Of a stretch of DNA of 43,087 nucleotides, positions 7,203 to 13,039 are shown piece after piece. The DNA is taken from IMG/VR virus record IMGVR_UViG_3300028829_003755, positions 1-43,087 of that record; one strand, written 5' to 3'. Source of the stretch: a virus. The position numbers and the translations under genes are program-made. Under the pieces are notes generated by a model. It ran no database searches. It was given only the letters and a program-made list of their open reading frames with translations, and was not told the DNA's origin. The number at the start of each line of letters is the position of its first letter. Positions within the stretch are counted from its first letter, which is position 1.

Positions 7203-7536
7203 GCCACGATGCCTTGATGTCCACAGCGATGCGGTTCGCAGCGGGATACCACTCGCGGAAGTCGCATACAAACTCTGGCCACCAGTGGCAGGTGGTGTCG
7301 GTGATGGCCTCAATGATGGCCGTATGCACTGACTCGCGGTCAGGGTACAGCGTCATTAGCCGTTTGTTATCTAGGTCACGTCGCTCTACCACAGCGTAGG
7401 TGTAGTGCTCGTTGCCCTTGTCGTGCTGGTCAGCGTGCAGCATCAGTTCCCACTGGTCAGCAAGTTCCCACCTGCATGCGTCAGCAAGGCTCTCAACCTG
7501 CTCGCGCATGGTGGGCTTAGTAGCTGGCGTAAACAT
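7186..7536 (-). CDS. Hypothetical protein (116 residues)
   Basis: Start MFTPATKPTMREQVESLADA has an AGGGAGAAA ribosome site and overlaps the previous gene by 20 bases; a longer in-frame extension to 7662 is rejected because it lies inside the upstream gene. The sequence is rich in aromatic residues and acids (WELADQWELMLHADQHDKGN, HWWPEFVCDFREWYP), with the look of phage small proteins that have no assigned family. Soluble, no membrane span. Part of the overlapping leftward cluster of small genes. Confidence 0.77.
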   Translation of the reverse strand: MFTPATKPTMREQVESLADACRWELADQWELMLHADQHDKGNEHYTYAVVERRDLDNKRLMTLYPDRESVHTAIIEAITDTTCHWWPEFVCDFREWYPAANRIAVDIKASWRGHDL

Positions 7537-7966
7537 AGATGTTTCTCCCTTCTGCCTGCTTCGCAAGCGCCAGATCAACGAATGAGATGAACGATGATAC
7601 CACAAGGTCAGCGGTGTCGGGGTCCATGTCTGGGTACACCTTGTCAATGCGCTCACGCGCACGCAGGACGGTTTCGCCCAGCCTGTCCACCAAAGTCTCA
7701 GCCTGCATAGGGACGCCTCGGCTTAGCAGGTCAAGCAGGTCGTCCGGCAACTCCGAGCCTGCCATCTCGGCGCATTCCATCAGGTTGCTAATCTTCTCCG
7801 TCCACGCAAAGGCTTCGGGCACCAGAGTGTCCGTTGCATACGGCTCACCGTGATACGCCTCGCGCAGATAGCCCACGTTGCCAGCGGTGCCGTCGAAGCC
7901 GGTGTACTGCGCCTTCCTCTCGTCGCCGGTCATGTCGTCCCAGTGCATGTAGATGTCAATACCCAC
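7517..7966 (-). CDS. Conserved phage hypothetical protein (149 residues)
   Basis: Begins GTG with AAGGAG six bases upstream. The opening MGIDIYMHWDDMTGDERKAQ and then GFDGTAGNVGYLREAYHG and PYATDTLVPEAF recall a family of phage proteins of unknown function that I have seen across actinophage and environmental phage genomes. The C-terminal half is a long helix region (ETVLRARERIDKVYPDMDPD). No enzymatic motif is evident. Transcribed with its overlapping neighbours. Confidence 0.82.
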   Translation of the reverse strand: MGIDIYMHWDDMTGDERKAQYTGFDGTAGNVGYLREAYHGEPYATDTLVPEAFAWTEKISNLMECAEMAGSELPDDLLDLLSRGVPMQAETLVDRLGETVLRARERIDKVYPDMDPDTADLVVSSFISFVDLALAKQAEGRNIYVYASY

Positions 7967-7976
7967 GTCAGTCTCC

Positions 7977-8321
7977 TTATCCGTAGATTACGTCGTCAAA
8001 CATAGCCAGTTGGATGATAGCATCCGCGTCGGCTGCATCGTAGTCGCCGCTGTGGCAGCGGTCCACGATGTCAGTCATGCCGTGCTCGGCGGCTCGCTGC
8101 AGCCCTGCTGCCACCATCACCACGCCGCTGGTGACGTACCGCCGGTCAGTCTTGCCGTGCTCATCCTCAAATGTGAGCACAGCAGTACCGGCGGCGTAGT
8201 CGTACTCGTCCACCTGTGCCCAGTAGTTGATGCCACCCTCGCAGGCCGTGATAAAGACTTCGCTCATGCGCTCCTCATCAAAGACGAGCGTGTAGGTGAC
8301 GTTGATCGTTGTATCAGACAT
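7977..8321 (-). CDS. Conserved phage hypothetical protein (114 residues)
   Basis: MSDTTINVTYTLVFDEERMS opens a protein whose segments ITACEGGINYWAQVDEYDY and the C-terminal DYDAADADAIIQLAMFDDVI match a recurrent phage hypothetical family, recognisable by its 'ACEGGINYWA' signature and a terminal 'DAADADAIIQLA' helix. Function unknown. The start codon overlaps the upstream stop region by 8 bases, and it precedes the 149-residue gene by ten bases containing its ribosome site. Confidence 0.83.
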   Translation of the reverse strand: MSDTTINVTYTLVFDEERMSEVFITACEGGINYWAQVDEYDYAAGTAVLTFEDEHGKTDRRYVTSGVVMVAAGLQRAAEHGMTDIVDRCHSGDYDAADADAIIQLAMFDDVIYG

Positions 8322-8493
8322 GCCAATCCTCCAATGGTCGCCAGTCAGCGTACCAGACTTCGCCTGTTTCGTCTATGAGGACCGTACGCCCGCGCGAGTG
8401 CGAATACGCCAGCACGTTGTAGTCCTCGTCCTCGCCAATGATGGACTCCTCGGCATCCAGCAGGGTCAGTGCCCATTCCTGTTGTTCAGTCAC
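8314..8493 (-). CDS. Small acidic protein (59 residues)
   Basis: GTG start in a GTGA overlap with the upstream gene; the sequence begins MTEQQEWALTLLDAEESIIG. The protein has an acidic centre (GEDEDYNVLAY), then GRTVLIDETGEVWYADWRPL. An overlap of 8 bases with the downstream gene completes an uninterrupted chain of coupled genes. Without this gene there would be an unexplained 170-base hole in an otherwise gapless operon. The beta-hairpin-like VLIDETGEVWYADW suggests a small folded domain; no function assigned. Confidence 0.72.
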   Translation of the reverse strand: MTEQQEWALTLLDAEESIIGEDEDYNVLAYSHSRGRTVLIDETGEVWYADWRPLEDWHV

Positions 8494-8768
8494 GGCCTCA
8501 CCTCCGGGTCAATGTCGTCGTACACCTGCGCGAAGATGTAGCGCAGGCCGTCGAACGACTGCGCGTCGTCGGCGTAGTCGCTGGGGCTCCATGTGAACTC
8601 GGTGCGAGCGCCGAACTCGTCCCACACGCTATAGCGCGTGTCGTCGTCGTACTTCTGCAGGTACAGGTTGTGGTAGGTGCCGTCGCGCGACTCTGGGTCG
8701 CCAAAGCCCACGCACACCTCCTCAATGTACTGCGGGTCGTTCATGTAGATGGTGTTGCTGTCGTTCAT
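8490..8768 (-). CDS. Acidic hypothetical protein (92 residues)
   Basis: MNDSNTIYMNDPQYIEEVCV begins a Tyr- and Asp-rich soluble protein (YHNLYLQKYDDDTRYSVWDE) ending IFAQVYDDIDPEVRP. No family recognised. Its ATG overlaps the upstream TGA (ATGA) and its TGA overlaps the next GTG (GTGA). Highly acidic composition is shared with several neighbours in this small-gene cluster, which is common among proteins that mimic DNA or bind host enzymes, but there is no direct evidence for that here. Confidence 0.78.
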   Translation of the reverse strand: MNDSNTIYMNDPQYIEEVCVGFGDPESRDGTYHNLYLQKYDDDTRYSVWDEFGARTEFTWSPSDYADDAQSFDGLRYIFAQVYDDIDPEVRP

Positions 8769-8959
8769 TCGTCAACCTCCACGGCTTCGGAAAGGGCTGC
8801 CAGCGCCGCATGCAGCGGCACAGGCATCTTGTTAGCATACCGCTCGCCTTCTGTCCACCCCCACTTGTTGCAGATAAGTGAATAGATGGCCATGATCTCG
8901 TCGTAGAACAGGTCCACGCGGATCTCGTTGGGGAAGTCGGACTCGTAGCCCATAGGCAT
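8765..8959 (-). CDS. Hypothetical protein (64 residues)
   Basis: The start MPMGYESDFPNEIRVDLFYD overlaps the upstream stop as TGATG; a longer in-frame reading to 9055 lies wholly inside the upstream gene and is rejected. The protein is helical with a central IMAIYSLICNKWGWTEGER and an acidic end EAVEVDE. No motif recognised. Coupled to the next gene by an ATGA overlap. Confidence 0.75.
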   Translation of the reverse strand: MPMGYESDFPNEIRVDLFYDEIMAIYSLICNKWGWTEGERYANKMPVPLHAALAALSEAVEVDE

Positions 8960-9333
8960 CAGACGTTCTCCCAGTCGTAGTCCTCGGCGGGAGTGGCCGG
9001 GAAAATGTCGTCCACCGTGGACAGCATCTCGTTCACGACTTCTGGCAGGTTCCACGCGGTCGCCAGCGTCTGCGGGTTCACGTCGTCGTCCTCGGTGAGC
9101 CGCACGCTAGGCTTGTCGTGACCGTCCACGGTGATGTACACGTCGAAGTAGTCCCAAAAGTTGTTGACCACTTTGACGGTGACACGGTGTCCCTGCGGGG
9201 TTTCCTGTGGGAACTCAACCCCGCCGCGCTTCTCGTCCACGCTCTTGGAGTATGGGCCGAGCAGCGCCACAGCAAGGGCACCCCCGTAGGTCTGTAGAAT
9301 GGTATTGGCTGCGTATGTGAGTGAAGTATCCAT
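8959..9333 (-). CDS. Hypothetical protein (124 residues)
   Basis: First gene of the overlapping run of small leftward genes. MDTSLTYAANTILQTYGGAL begins a mixed helix/strand protein, with HRVTVKVVNNFWDYFDVYIT and VDGHDKPSVRLTEDDD in the middle and an acidic C terminus DYDWENV. An AAGGAG lies 13 bases from the ATG, longer than ideal. The 175 bases upstream contain no gene but do contain a perfect 13-bp hairpin. Function not recognised. Confidence 0.77.
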   Translation of the reverse strand: MDTSLTYAANTILQTYGGALAVALLGPYSKSVDEKRGGVEFPQETPQGHRVTVKVVNNFWDYFDVYITVDGHDKPSVRLTEDDDVNPQTLATAWNLPEVVNEMLSTVDDIFPATPAEDYDWENV

Positions 9334-9462
9334 GTGACTAGTTGTACTCCTTAGATGTGATGGATTTGTTAGAGAGTTGTAAGGTATCCATTAGGCATTG
9401 GCAGCGACTTCCTGCAGCATCAGCGACCGCGCAAGCGCGGGGGAAGCCGCAAACGGTAGGGC

Positions 9463-9495
9463 GGGGCCAGCCGTGCTACCCTCACGGCTGGCCCC
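9463..9495. other. Perfect 13-bp hairpin
   Basis: GGGGCCAGCCGTG (9463-9475) and its exact complement (9483-9495) flank a 7-base loop, in the gap between the 124-residue gene and the broken GP88-like gene. Neither strand shows a T-run after it, so it is not a classical terminator. It may stabilise or process the transcript reading leftward. The rest of the gap 9334-9508 holds nothing I can support. Confidence 0.5.
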
Positions 9496-9508
9496 GTGGC
9501 TTGTCGCG

Positions 9509-10194
9509 CTACAAGGCAAGCGCGCTACCCTTCGCGCTACCGAGCGCAGACAAGCCAACCACGATCCCGGCGGGATCGGTAAAGCGGAAGTCATGCGTGC
9601 GGCCGTCAATCACGGGCACGCCCTGCCACGTCGCGGGCAAGGGGGCAGACTTTTTACAGTCGAACACCACAGCCACATTGTGCCCGGCGGCGAGGGCGTC
9701 GCGCGTATGCGCGGGATCGTTGCCGGGGTCGTGGCTATAGGTCCGGTGGTAGTTGGGCACGTCCGGCCACAATGCCGGGGGGCGCTTCGTGTAGTCATAA
9801 AACCACACTTCATCCATGTAGTCGTCGAACGCGGGCCAGCGCCACACGGGCAGATCGCTAGTCCCGTTGAGTCGTGCCGCTGGTGCGTAGCCCTGCCGCT
9901 CGCAAGCGTTCACGAATCGGCGCAGATCGTCGGCATCCGCGTGCGACGGATGCGCGCGCGCTGCACGGAATCCATGCGGCCACGTCCGGCAGTGTTGAGG
10001 CAGACAGCCGCGCAGGATGCGGCCCACGGGCACACATTGCGGCCGCTTGCGACGTGCGGCGCGAGGTGCAGAATCACGGATGCGAAACCAGCAGTGTCGG
10101 TAGTCGTTTTTGCCAACTTAGGCGATGCCGTGCCCGCAGTAAGCAGGGCGTAGCGCGGATGGCGGAATGTGTTTGTGTCGGTAGTGGTAGTCAT
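9509..10194 (-). pseudogene. GP88-like protein gene, split by an internal deletion/frameshift
   Basis: Two overlapping frames together make one GP88-type protein known from mycobacteriophages. The first frame (stop near 9910) gives GFASVILHLAPHVASGRNVC and CLNTAGRGRMDSVQRARIRR. The second (ending 9509) gives APAARLNGTSDLPVW, WFYDYTKRP, NYHRTYSHDPGND, AAGHNVAVVF, LPATWQGVPVIDG and DFRFTDPAGIVVGLSALG, the family's signatures in the right order. The frames meet near 9920-9960. From memory, intact members have roughly a dozen more residues between RTR and the helix before RLNGTSD, so a small out-of-frame deletion is likelier than programmed frameshifting. An assembly artefact is possible. The promoter at 10202-10229 makes the ATG at 10194 leaderless; an alternative ATG is at 10206. 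Confidence 0.75.
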
Positions 10195-10201
10195 GCGAGG
10201 G

Positions 10202-10229
10202 ATCATAGTCCTTTCGTGGTGAGTGTCAA
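10202..10229 (-). promoter_or_regulatory. Consensus-like promoter of the GP88-like gene
   Basis: On the minus strand TTGACA (10229-10224), a 16-base spacer and TATGAT (10207-10202). Transcription should begin at about 10195, one base before the ATG at 10194, giving a leaderless message. A GTGATACGG box (plus strand, 10247-10255) lies just upstream; the same box flanks both TTGACA hexamers of the dyad at 11094-11158. Confidence 0.7.
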
Positions 10230-10310
10230 GGGTTACGGGTAGTCGGGTGATACGGATGCGGCGGCGGCTGTACGATGGACCGCGCAAAGGATAAGCCGAC
10301 CGCGCCAACG

Positions 10311-10351
10311 AAAAAAAAACCCCCCCGCTCCGGATTGCCCGAAGCGGGGGG
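10311..10351 (-). terminator. Strong intrinsic terminator (leftward)
   Basis: Read leftward: a GC-rich hairpin (CCCCCCGCT pairing with AGCGGGGGG, further pairs beyond one mismatch, five-base loop) followed at once by nine T residues. It lies 70 bases after the stop of the 10422-10910 gene and separates that gene from the downstream leftward genes, which have their own promoter. Confidence 0.92.
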
Positions 10352-10421
10352 ATGGTGGGCTAGCGTTTCCTGCTGTCCTTCCGTAAGACGCTCATCGCCC
10401 ACGCGACGCCCGCGGCCGGGC

Positions 10422-10910
10422 CTACCGGACGCCCAATTCGACCAGCCGGAGCAGACCGTAGATGCTCGGGCGGGTCAAGCCGTCGTGGCCAACGTCCAGC
10501 AGTCCGGACGCGCTGGCCTTGTGCTCACCGATCCGCGCGGAGGCTGTGCCCTCGGCGATGGCGTAGGCACCGGAGCACCGGATAGCGTCGGCGGTTCGCC
10601 TCACCAGATCCACGTTAGGGATTCCGCCGTAGCCGCCCGCGCGCCATGCGATAACGAGCGCCGTGTCAATCACATGCTGCGACTGCGACGCGCCGCGCCC
10701 GTACGGGCCGCCGTGGTTCGCGCCGCCCGCGCGCTTGCGCCCGGCGGGCTCAAGCATGGACGCGACCGCGCGGCCCATCGTGGCCGGGCTCTTTACGTTC
10801 GTGCCACGGTTGAGTCGGTCGGCAGCGTACTGAAACGACCAGTACGACCCGGCCGACGTGGCGCGGGTGGCGTGGTCAATGATGGACCAGCGGCGAATCG
10901 TCTCTGACAT
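10422..10910 (-). CDS. Hypothetical protein, isolated single-gene leftward unit (162 residues)
   Basis: MSETIRRWSIIDHATRATSA opens a basic, Gly- and Ala-rich soluble protein (GRKRAGGANHGGPYGRGASQ in the middle, then IDTALVIAWRAGGYGG, and a C terminus YGLLRLVELGVR). An AAGGAGA site lies about eight bases before the ATG. It is the first leftward gene beside the control region and is closed by its own strong terminator, so it is probably expressed as a separate, early, single-gene transcript. Position and composition would suit an early host-takeover or DNA-binding protein, but nothing in the sequence proves it. Confidence 0.78.
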   Translation of the reverse strand: MSETIRRWSIIDHATRATSAGSYWSFQYAADRLNRGTNVKSPATMGRAVASMLEPAGRKRAGGANHGGPYGRGASQSQHVIDTALVIAWRAGGYGGIPNVDLVRRTADAIRCSGAYAIAEGTASARIGEHKASASGLLDVGHDGLTRPSIYGLLRLVELGVR

Positions 10911-11093
10911 TGTTGTGTCTCCTTCGGGTAGTGCGAGGGTTCCCCCCCTCGCGCAACAAGAACACTATCACCCGGCGGATGGGTCGCGCCCGATTGTGTT
11001 CCCGTATTACATAGCCCTTGCGGATTGTGTGTGACTGTGCTACACGCGACCGTCTGACCGTATGACCCCTGCACTAGCACCCACCCGATCAGG

Positions 11094-11158
11094 TGTCAAG
11101 GTGATACGGTTCCACCGGAACAATCCGTGATGTTCCGGTAGAACCGTGATACTTGACA
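11094..11158. promoter_or_regulatory. Large dyad between two outward-facing TTGACA boxes
   Basis: Arms 11106-11122 and 11131-11147 are 17 bases each and complementary except for one position, with an 8-base spacer. Outside them lie GTGATACGG and TTGACA reading left (11099-11094), and GTGATAC and TTGACA reading right (11153-11158). The -10 boxes at usual spacing are weak on both sides, as expected for activator-dependent or tightly controlled promoters. Alternatively this is an origin-type dyad. Confidence 0.6.
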
Positions 11159-11266
11159 ACCGGGGCGGGGCGGACCTCACAATCGGTACGGGTGGGGGAG
11201 GTGGCAAATCTACGAACGAAACAAGATTTTGCGCGCGACCACGCAAACGGTAGCTGGCAGGGCACA

Positions 11267-11281
11267 GTGACACCGTGTCAC
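11267..11281. promoter_or_regulatory. 15-bp perfect palindrome
   Basis: GTGACACCGTGTCAC has seven-base arms around one central base. It lies downstream of the rightward TTGACA and upstream of hairpin element B, in a position suitable for an operator. No regulator is known. Confidence 0.45.
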
Positions 11282-11365
11282 AGTTGCAGATGGATCAGGT
11301 GATTGCTGTATGACGGTGTGATCTCTTGCCGCAGACACGGGGAAGCGGAGTGAAATCCAACCCCT

Positions 11366-11472
11366 GCGAAAAGGATCCCCAATGGTTTCACCGTTCTATG
11401 TTTAAGATGTCAGTTGGTTAAGCTATTCCCCGTAGGGGAATAGCTATACCAACCAGAAGACACATCTAAACA
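11366..11472 (+). repeat. Composite box-plus-hairpin element, copy B
   Basis: The box GCGAAAAGGATCCCCAAT (11366-11383) differs from copy A at one base. Then come CTATGTT (11396-11402) and TGTCAG, and an 11-bp perfect stem AGCTATTCCCC (11421-11431) with 11435-11445 around a three-base loop. TTGGT/ACCAA pairs below it and an outer 11-bp stem (11399-11410 with 11462-11472, one bulge) closes it. TTTTT follows four bases later, so copy B could end a rightward transcript started at 11153. The stem sequence is unrelated to that of copy A. Confidence 0.7.
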
Positions 11473-11510
11473 AAGCTTTTTGTGGCCGCGTTGGGGAATC
11501 TCCGGGCGGA

Positions 11511-11521
11511 TGTGCTAAACT
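11511..11521 (+). promoter_or_regulatory. Extended -10 promoter for the first rightward genes
   Basis: TGTGCTAAACT is a variant of the TGTGnTATAAT boxes seen elsewhere in this genome. TTGGGG lies 19 bases upstream of the hexamer. Transcription would start near 11528, giving a short leader with GGAGAAAGGA before the ATG at 11553. Confidence 0.6.
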
Positions 11522-11552
11522 CCACCTAACACCAACGGAGAAAGGATCCGAC

Positions 11553-11927
11553 ATGGCGCAGGCAACAGCCAATTGCCAAGAGTGTGGGCAGGAAATGGTC
11601 ATGATGAACAAGAAGCGGAAGTACTGCGGGGAGTGCCAAGTGGTCCGAGACGTGTCTTGGGCACCGAAGCGGAAGATCAACTGCGAGGTGTGCGACGAGA
11701 CCTTCTGGCCGATCCGTACCAGCTATAAGAGGTGCACCGACTGCGCCTCGTTCCGGGCGAATAACCCGGAAAGGCACAGAGAATGTGTCAAATGCCACAA
11801 AAACTATCGTCCGGCACCCGGAGTTGAGGCGACCTGTGTTAAATGTGTGCAGGGATCGGAAAAAATGCGGGACGCATATGTCAAGACGCTGCTGCGGCGG
11901 CGAAAGGAGCGAATCAATGTCGGATGA
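11553..11927 (+). CDS. Multi-zinc-ribbon protein (124 residues)
   Basis: Three CxxC pairs of knuckles are visible: CQECGQEMVMMNKKRKYCGEC, CEVCDETFWPIRTSYKRCTD followed by C, and CVKCHKNYRPAPGVEATCVK followed by C. Each is CxxC, 11-15 residues, then CxxC, as in zinc ribbons or treble-clef fingers that bind nucleic acid or protein. The C terminus is a basic helix (VKTLLRRRKERINVG). The middle finger closely resembles the N-terminal finger of the HNH protein at 19795. As first gene of the rightward block behind its own promoter it could regulate transcription; that is inference. Its stop overlaps the next start by 11 bases. Confidence 0.85.
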   Translation: MAQATANCQECGQEMVMMNKKRKYCGECQVVRDVSWAPKRKINCEVCDETFWPIRTSYKRCTDCASFRANNPERHRECVKCHKNYRPAPGVEATCVKCVQGSEKMRDAYVKTLLRRRKERINVG

Positions 11928-12294
11928 GATGAAGTTCATGGACGCACATGAGGTTGTTTCGGGAATTGAGTTGGACTTCCTTGAGCTGTCCTACGAGGGC
12001 CCTCGGGCAATGAGCATCCACCTGTCGGAAGACTCGGCCCGCGAGCTTGCGATGGCGCTGTACGAGATGCTGCTAGAGGACGAGGCCCATGTTGAGATGG
12101 AGGCTTCCATCGCGTTTTGCGATCCGGCCAACCCGTGCAGCTGGTGCGATTCGTCGTGCCGCCATTACCGCGCGCCGCTGCGGCTGGTCAAAGACTGGGA
12201 CCCCGGTTCGACCCCGACGGGCAGCTGGACGGCCCCCTCGGAGTGGTATGAGCACGTCAAGGCGCGCTATGAGGAGGGAGACCGTGACTTCTAG
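11917..12294 (+). CDS. Hypothetical protein with a Cys-rich loop (125 residues)
   Basis: Start MSDEMKFMDAHEVVSGIELD has AAAGGAG upstream and overlaps the zinc-ribbon gene by 11 bases; a longer in-frame reading from 11785 lies inside that gene. The N-terminal half is acidic (FLELSYEGPRAMSIHLSEDS, then an LAMALYEMLLEDEAHVEMEA helix). The middle has FCDPANPCSWCDSSCRHY, four closely spaced cysteines that could bind zinc. The C terminus is aromatic and acidic. Function unknown; followed by a GTG overlap into a chain of membrane micro-genes. Confidence 0.77.
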   Translation: MSDEMKFMDAHEVVSGIELDFLELSYEGPRAMSIHLSEDSARELAMALYEMLLEDEAHVEMEASIAFCDPANPCSWCDSSCRHYRAPLRLVKDWDPGSTPTGSWTAPSEWYEHVKARYEEGDRDF

Positions 12295-12376
12295 CAGCTG
12301 GGGGCTTTGGGATTACGTCACGCTGGCGTGGATGGCGGGCGCGTTTTGCCTGTTTGTCTGGTGGGGGGTCTCGTGA
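12284..12376 (+). CDS. Membrane micro-protein 1 (30 residues)
   Basis: GTG start with GGAGGGAG four bases before it, overlapping the previous gene by 11 bases. The peptide is MTSSSWGLWDYVTLAWMAGA followed by FCLFVWWGVS: one hydrophobic helix rich in Trp and aromatic residues. It is first of three consecutive peptides of the same kind. The strong ribosome site and overlaps support translation. Possible roles are membrane perturbation, superinfection exclusion or help to lysis; none is shown. Confidence 0.6.
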   Translation: MTSSSWGLWDYVTLAWMAGAFCLFVWWGVS

Positions 12377-12377
12377 C

Positions 12378-12467
12378 GTGTACATCCTTGATTATGTCGT
12401 CCTAACTGCGGCAATTGCCGGGCTGATTTGGGCAATTTGGTACGTGGCGACCGGGAGAGCTGAGTAA
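12378..12467 (+). CDS. Membrane micro-protein 2 (29 residues)
   Basis: GTG one base after the preceding stop; the purine run GGGGGG about nine bases upstream may serve as the ribosome site. The peptide is MYILDYVVLTAAIAGLIWAI followed by WYVATGRAE: one membrane helix and a short polar tail. Its TAA overlaps the next ATG (TAATG), so translation is probably coupled. No homologue recognised. Confidence 0.58.
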   Translation: MYILDYVVLTAAIAGLIWAIWYVATGRAE

Positions 12468-12535
12468 TGTGGCTTTTCGTACTGTTTGCGGTAATGGTAG
12501 CGATTGTGGTGTACCAGATGATGTACTGGTGGTAA
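12467..12535 (+). CDS. Membrane micro-protein 3 (22 residues)
   Basis: ATG in a TAATG overlap, with GGGAGAG seven bases upstream. The peptide is MWLFVLFAVMVAIVVYQMMY followed by WW: almost entirely hydrophobic, long enough to span a membrane once, with aromatic residues at the end. It ends immediately before the extended -10 promoter at 12538. At this length chance is a real alternative, but the chain of three with ribosome sites argues for a real gene. Confidence 0.52.
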   Translation: MWLFVLFAVMVAIVVYQMMYWW

Positions 12536-12537
12536 TG

Positions 12538-12548
12538 TGTGCTATAAT
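12538..12548 (+). promoter_or_regulatory. Extended -10 promoter
   Basis: TGTGCTATAAT, identical to the boxes at 4555 (minus) and 16149. No -35 hexamer at usual spacing. Transcription should start near 12555 and drive the gene at 12579, the tRNA and the fibre genes. Confidence 0.72.
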
Positions 12549-12578
12549 GTAGCCACGATAAGTTTCTAGGAGGCACAA

Positions 12579-13034
12579 ATGGCCTATGTTGATAGCTCTA
12601 ATGGCGTGACCTACTGGTTCAATGACCGAGGCATGACCCGGAACATTGATCCGTGGAAGAAGGCCGCTGAGCGGCTGGCTGCCGATGTGGAAGAGTATCT
12701 GTTCAAGGACGTTGACGGTGAGGGCACCGCCAACCCGAACTATCAGAACGTGGATTTCTTGAGCTGGTGCGTTGCACGCTACGACGCCTGCAAGACCGGC
12801 TCCGGGCATTCGTGGGAGTACATGAAGTACTCGCCCGACGTGCCGAGCCTCGCGCCTTACGCGCCGGAGAAGCCGGTGCGCGCCAAGAAGACGTCTGACC
12901 CCGGCGACATTGTGGCCAGCCGGGGAGCCTACGACGGTCCCGGTACGAAGTACGAGGGCCGGATTCGCGGGCTTGAGGTTCCCGTTGAGCCCAGCAAGAA
13001 GAAGCGCAAGAAGAAGGACCAGCAGGAAGACTAG
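12579..13034 (+). CDS. Hypothetical protein with basic tail (151 residues)
   Basis: MAYVDSSNGVTYWFNDRGMT begins a soluble protein with a ribosome site AGGAGG five bases before the ATG. The centre has WKKAAERLAADVEEYLFKDV (helical) and NVDFLSWCVARYDACKTGSG. The C-terminal 60 residues are Pro-, Gly- and Lys-rich and low in complexity, ending KKKRKKKDQQED, a strongly basic stretch capped by acids. Family not recognised. First gene after the 12538 promoter and just upstream of the tRNA, it could be a minor virion or nucleic-acid-binding protein. Confidence 0.77.
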   Translation: MAYVDSSNGVTYWFNDRGMTRNIDPWKKAAERLAADVEEYLFKDVDGEGTANPNYQNVDFLSWCVARYDACKTGSGHSWEYMKYSPDVPSLAPYAPEKPVRAKKTSDPGDIVASRGAYDGPGTKYEGRIRGLEVPVEPSKKKRKKKDQQED

Positions 13035-13039
13035 TCAGT

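Larger units (their letters stand above)
10911..11552. other. Divergent non-coding control region
   Basis: About 640 bases without a supportable gene on either strand, between the leftward gene starting at 10910 and the rightward gene starting at 11553. It contains a long dyad with outward-facing TTGACA boxes (11094-11158), a 15-bp palindrome (11267-11281), hairpin element B (11366-11472) and the extended -10 promoter at 11511. A 77-codon open frame on the minus strand (11040-11273) crosses all the dyads and is dismissed. A replication origin could lie here. Confidence 0.7.

Noticed and set aside
7594-7604. TGTGGTATCAT on the minus strand, a possible promoter
   Set aside because: Imperfect hexamer inside coding sequence, explained by the codons of the 149-residue gene.
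8959-9055. N-terminal extension of the 64-residue gene
   Set aside because: Lies entirely inside the upstream gene; the TGATG overlap start matches the pattern of neighbouring genes.
11040-11273. 77-codon minus-strand frame in the control region
   Set aside because: Crosses the dyads and both TTGACA boxes, has no ribosome site, and reads as low-complexity.
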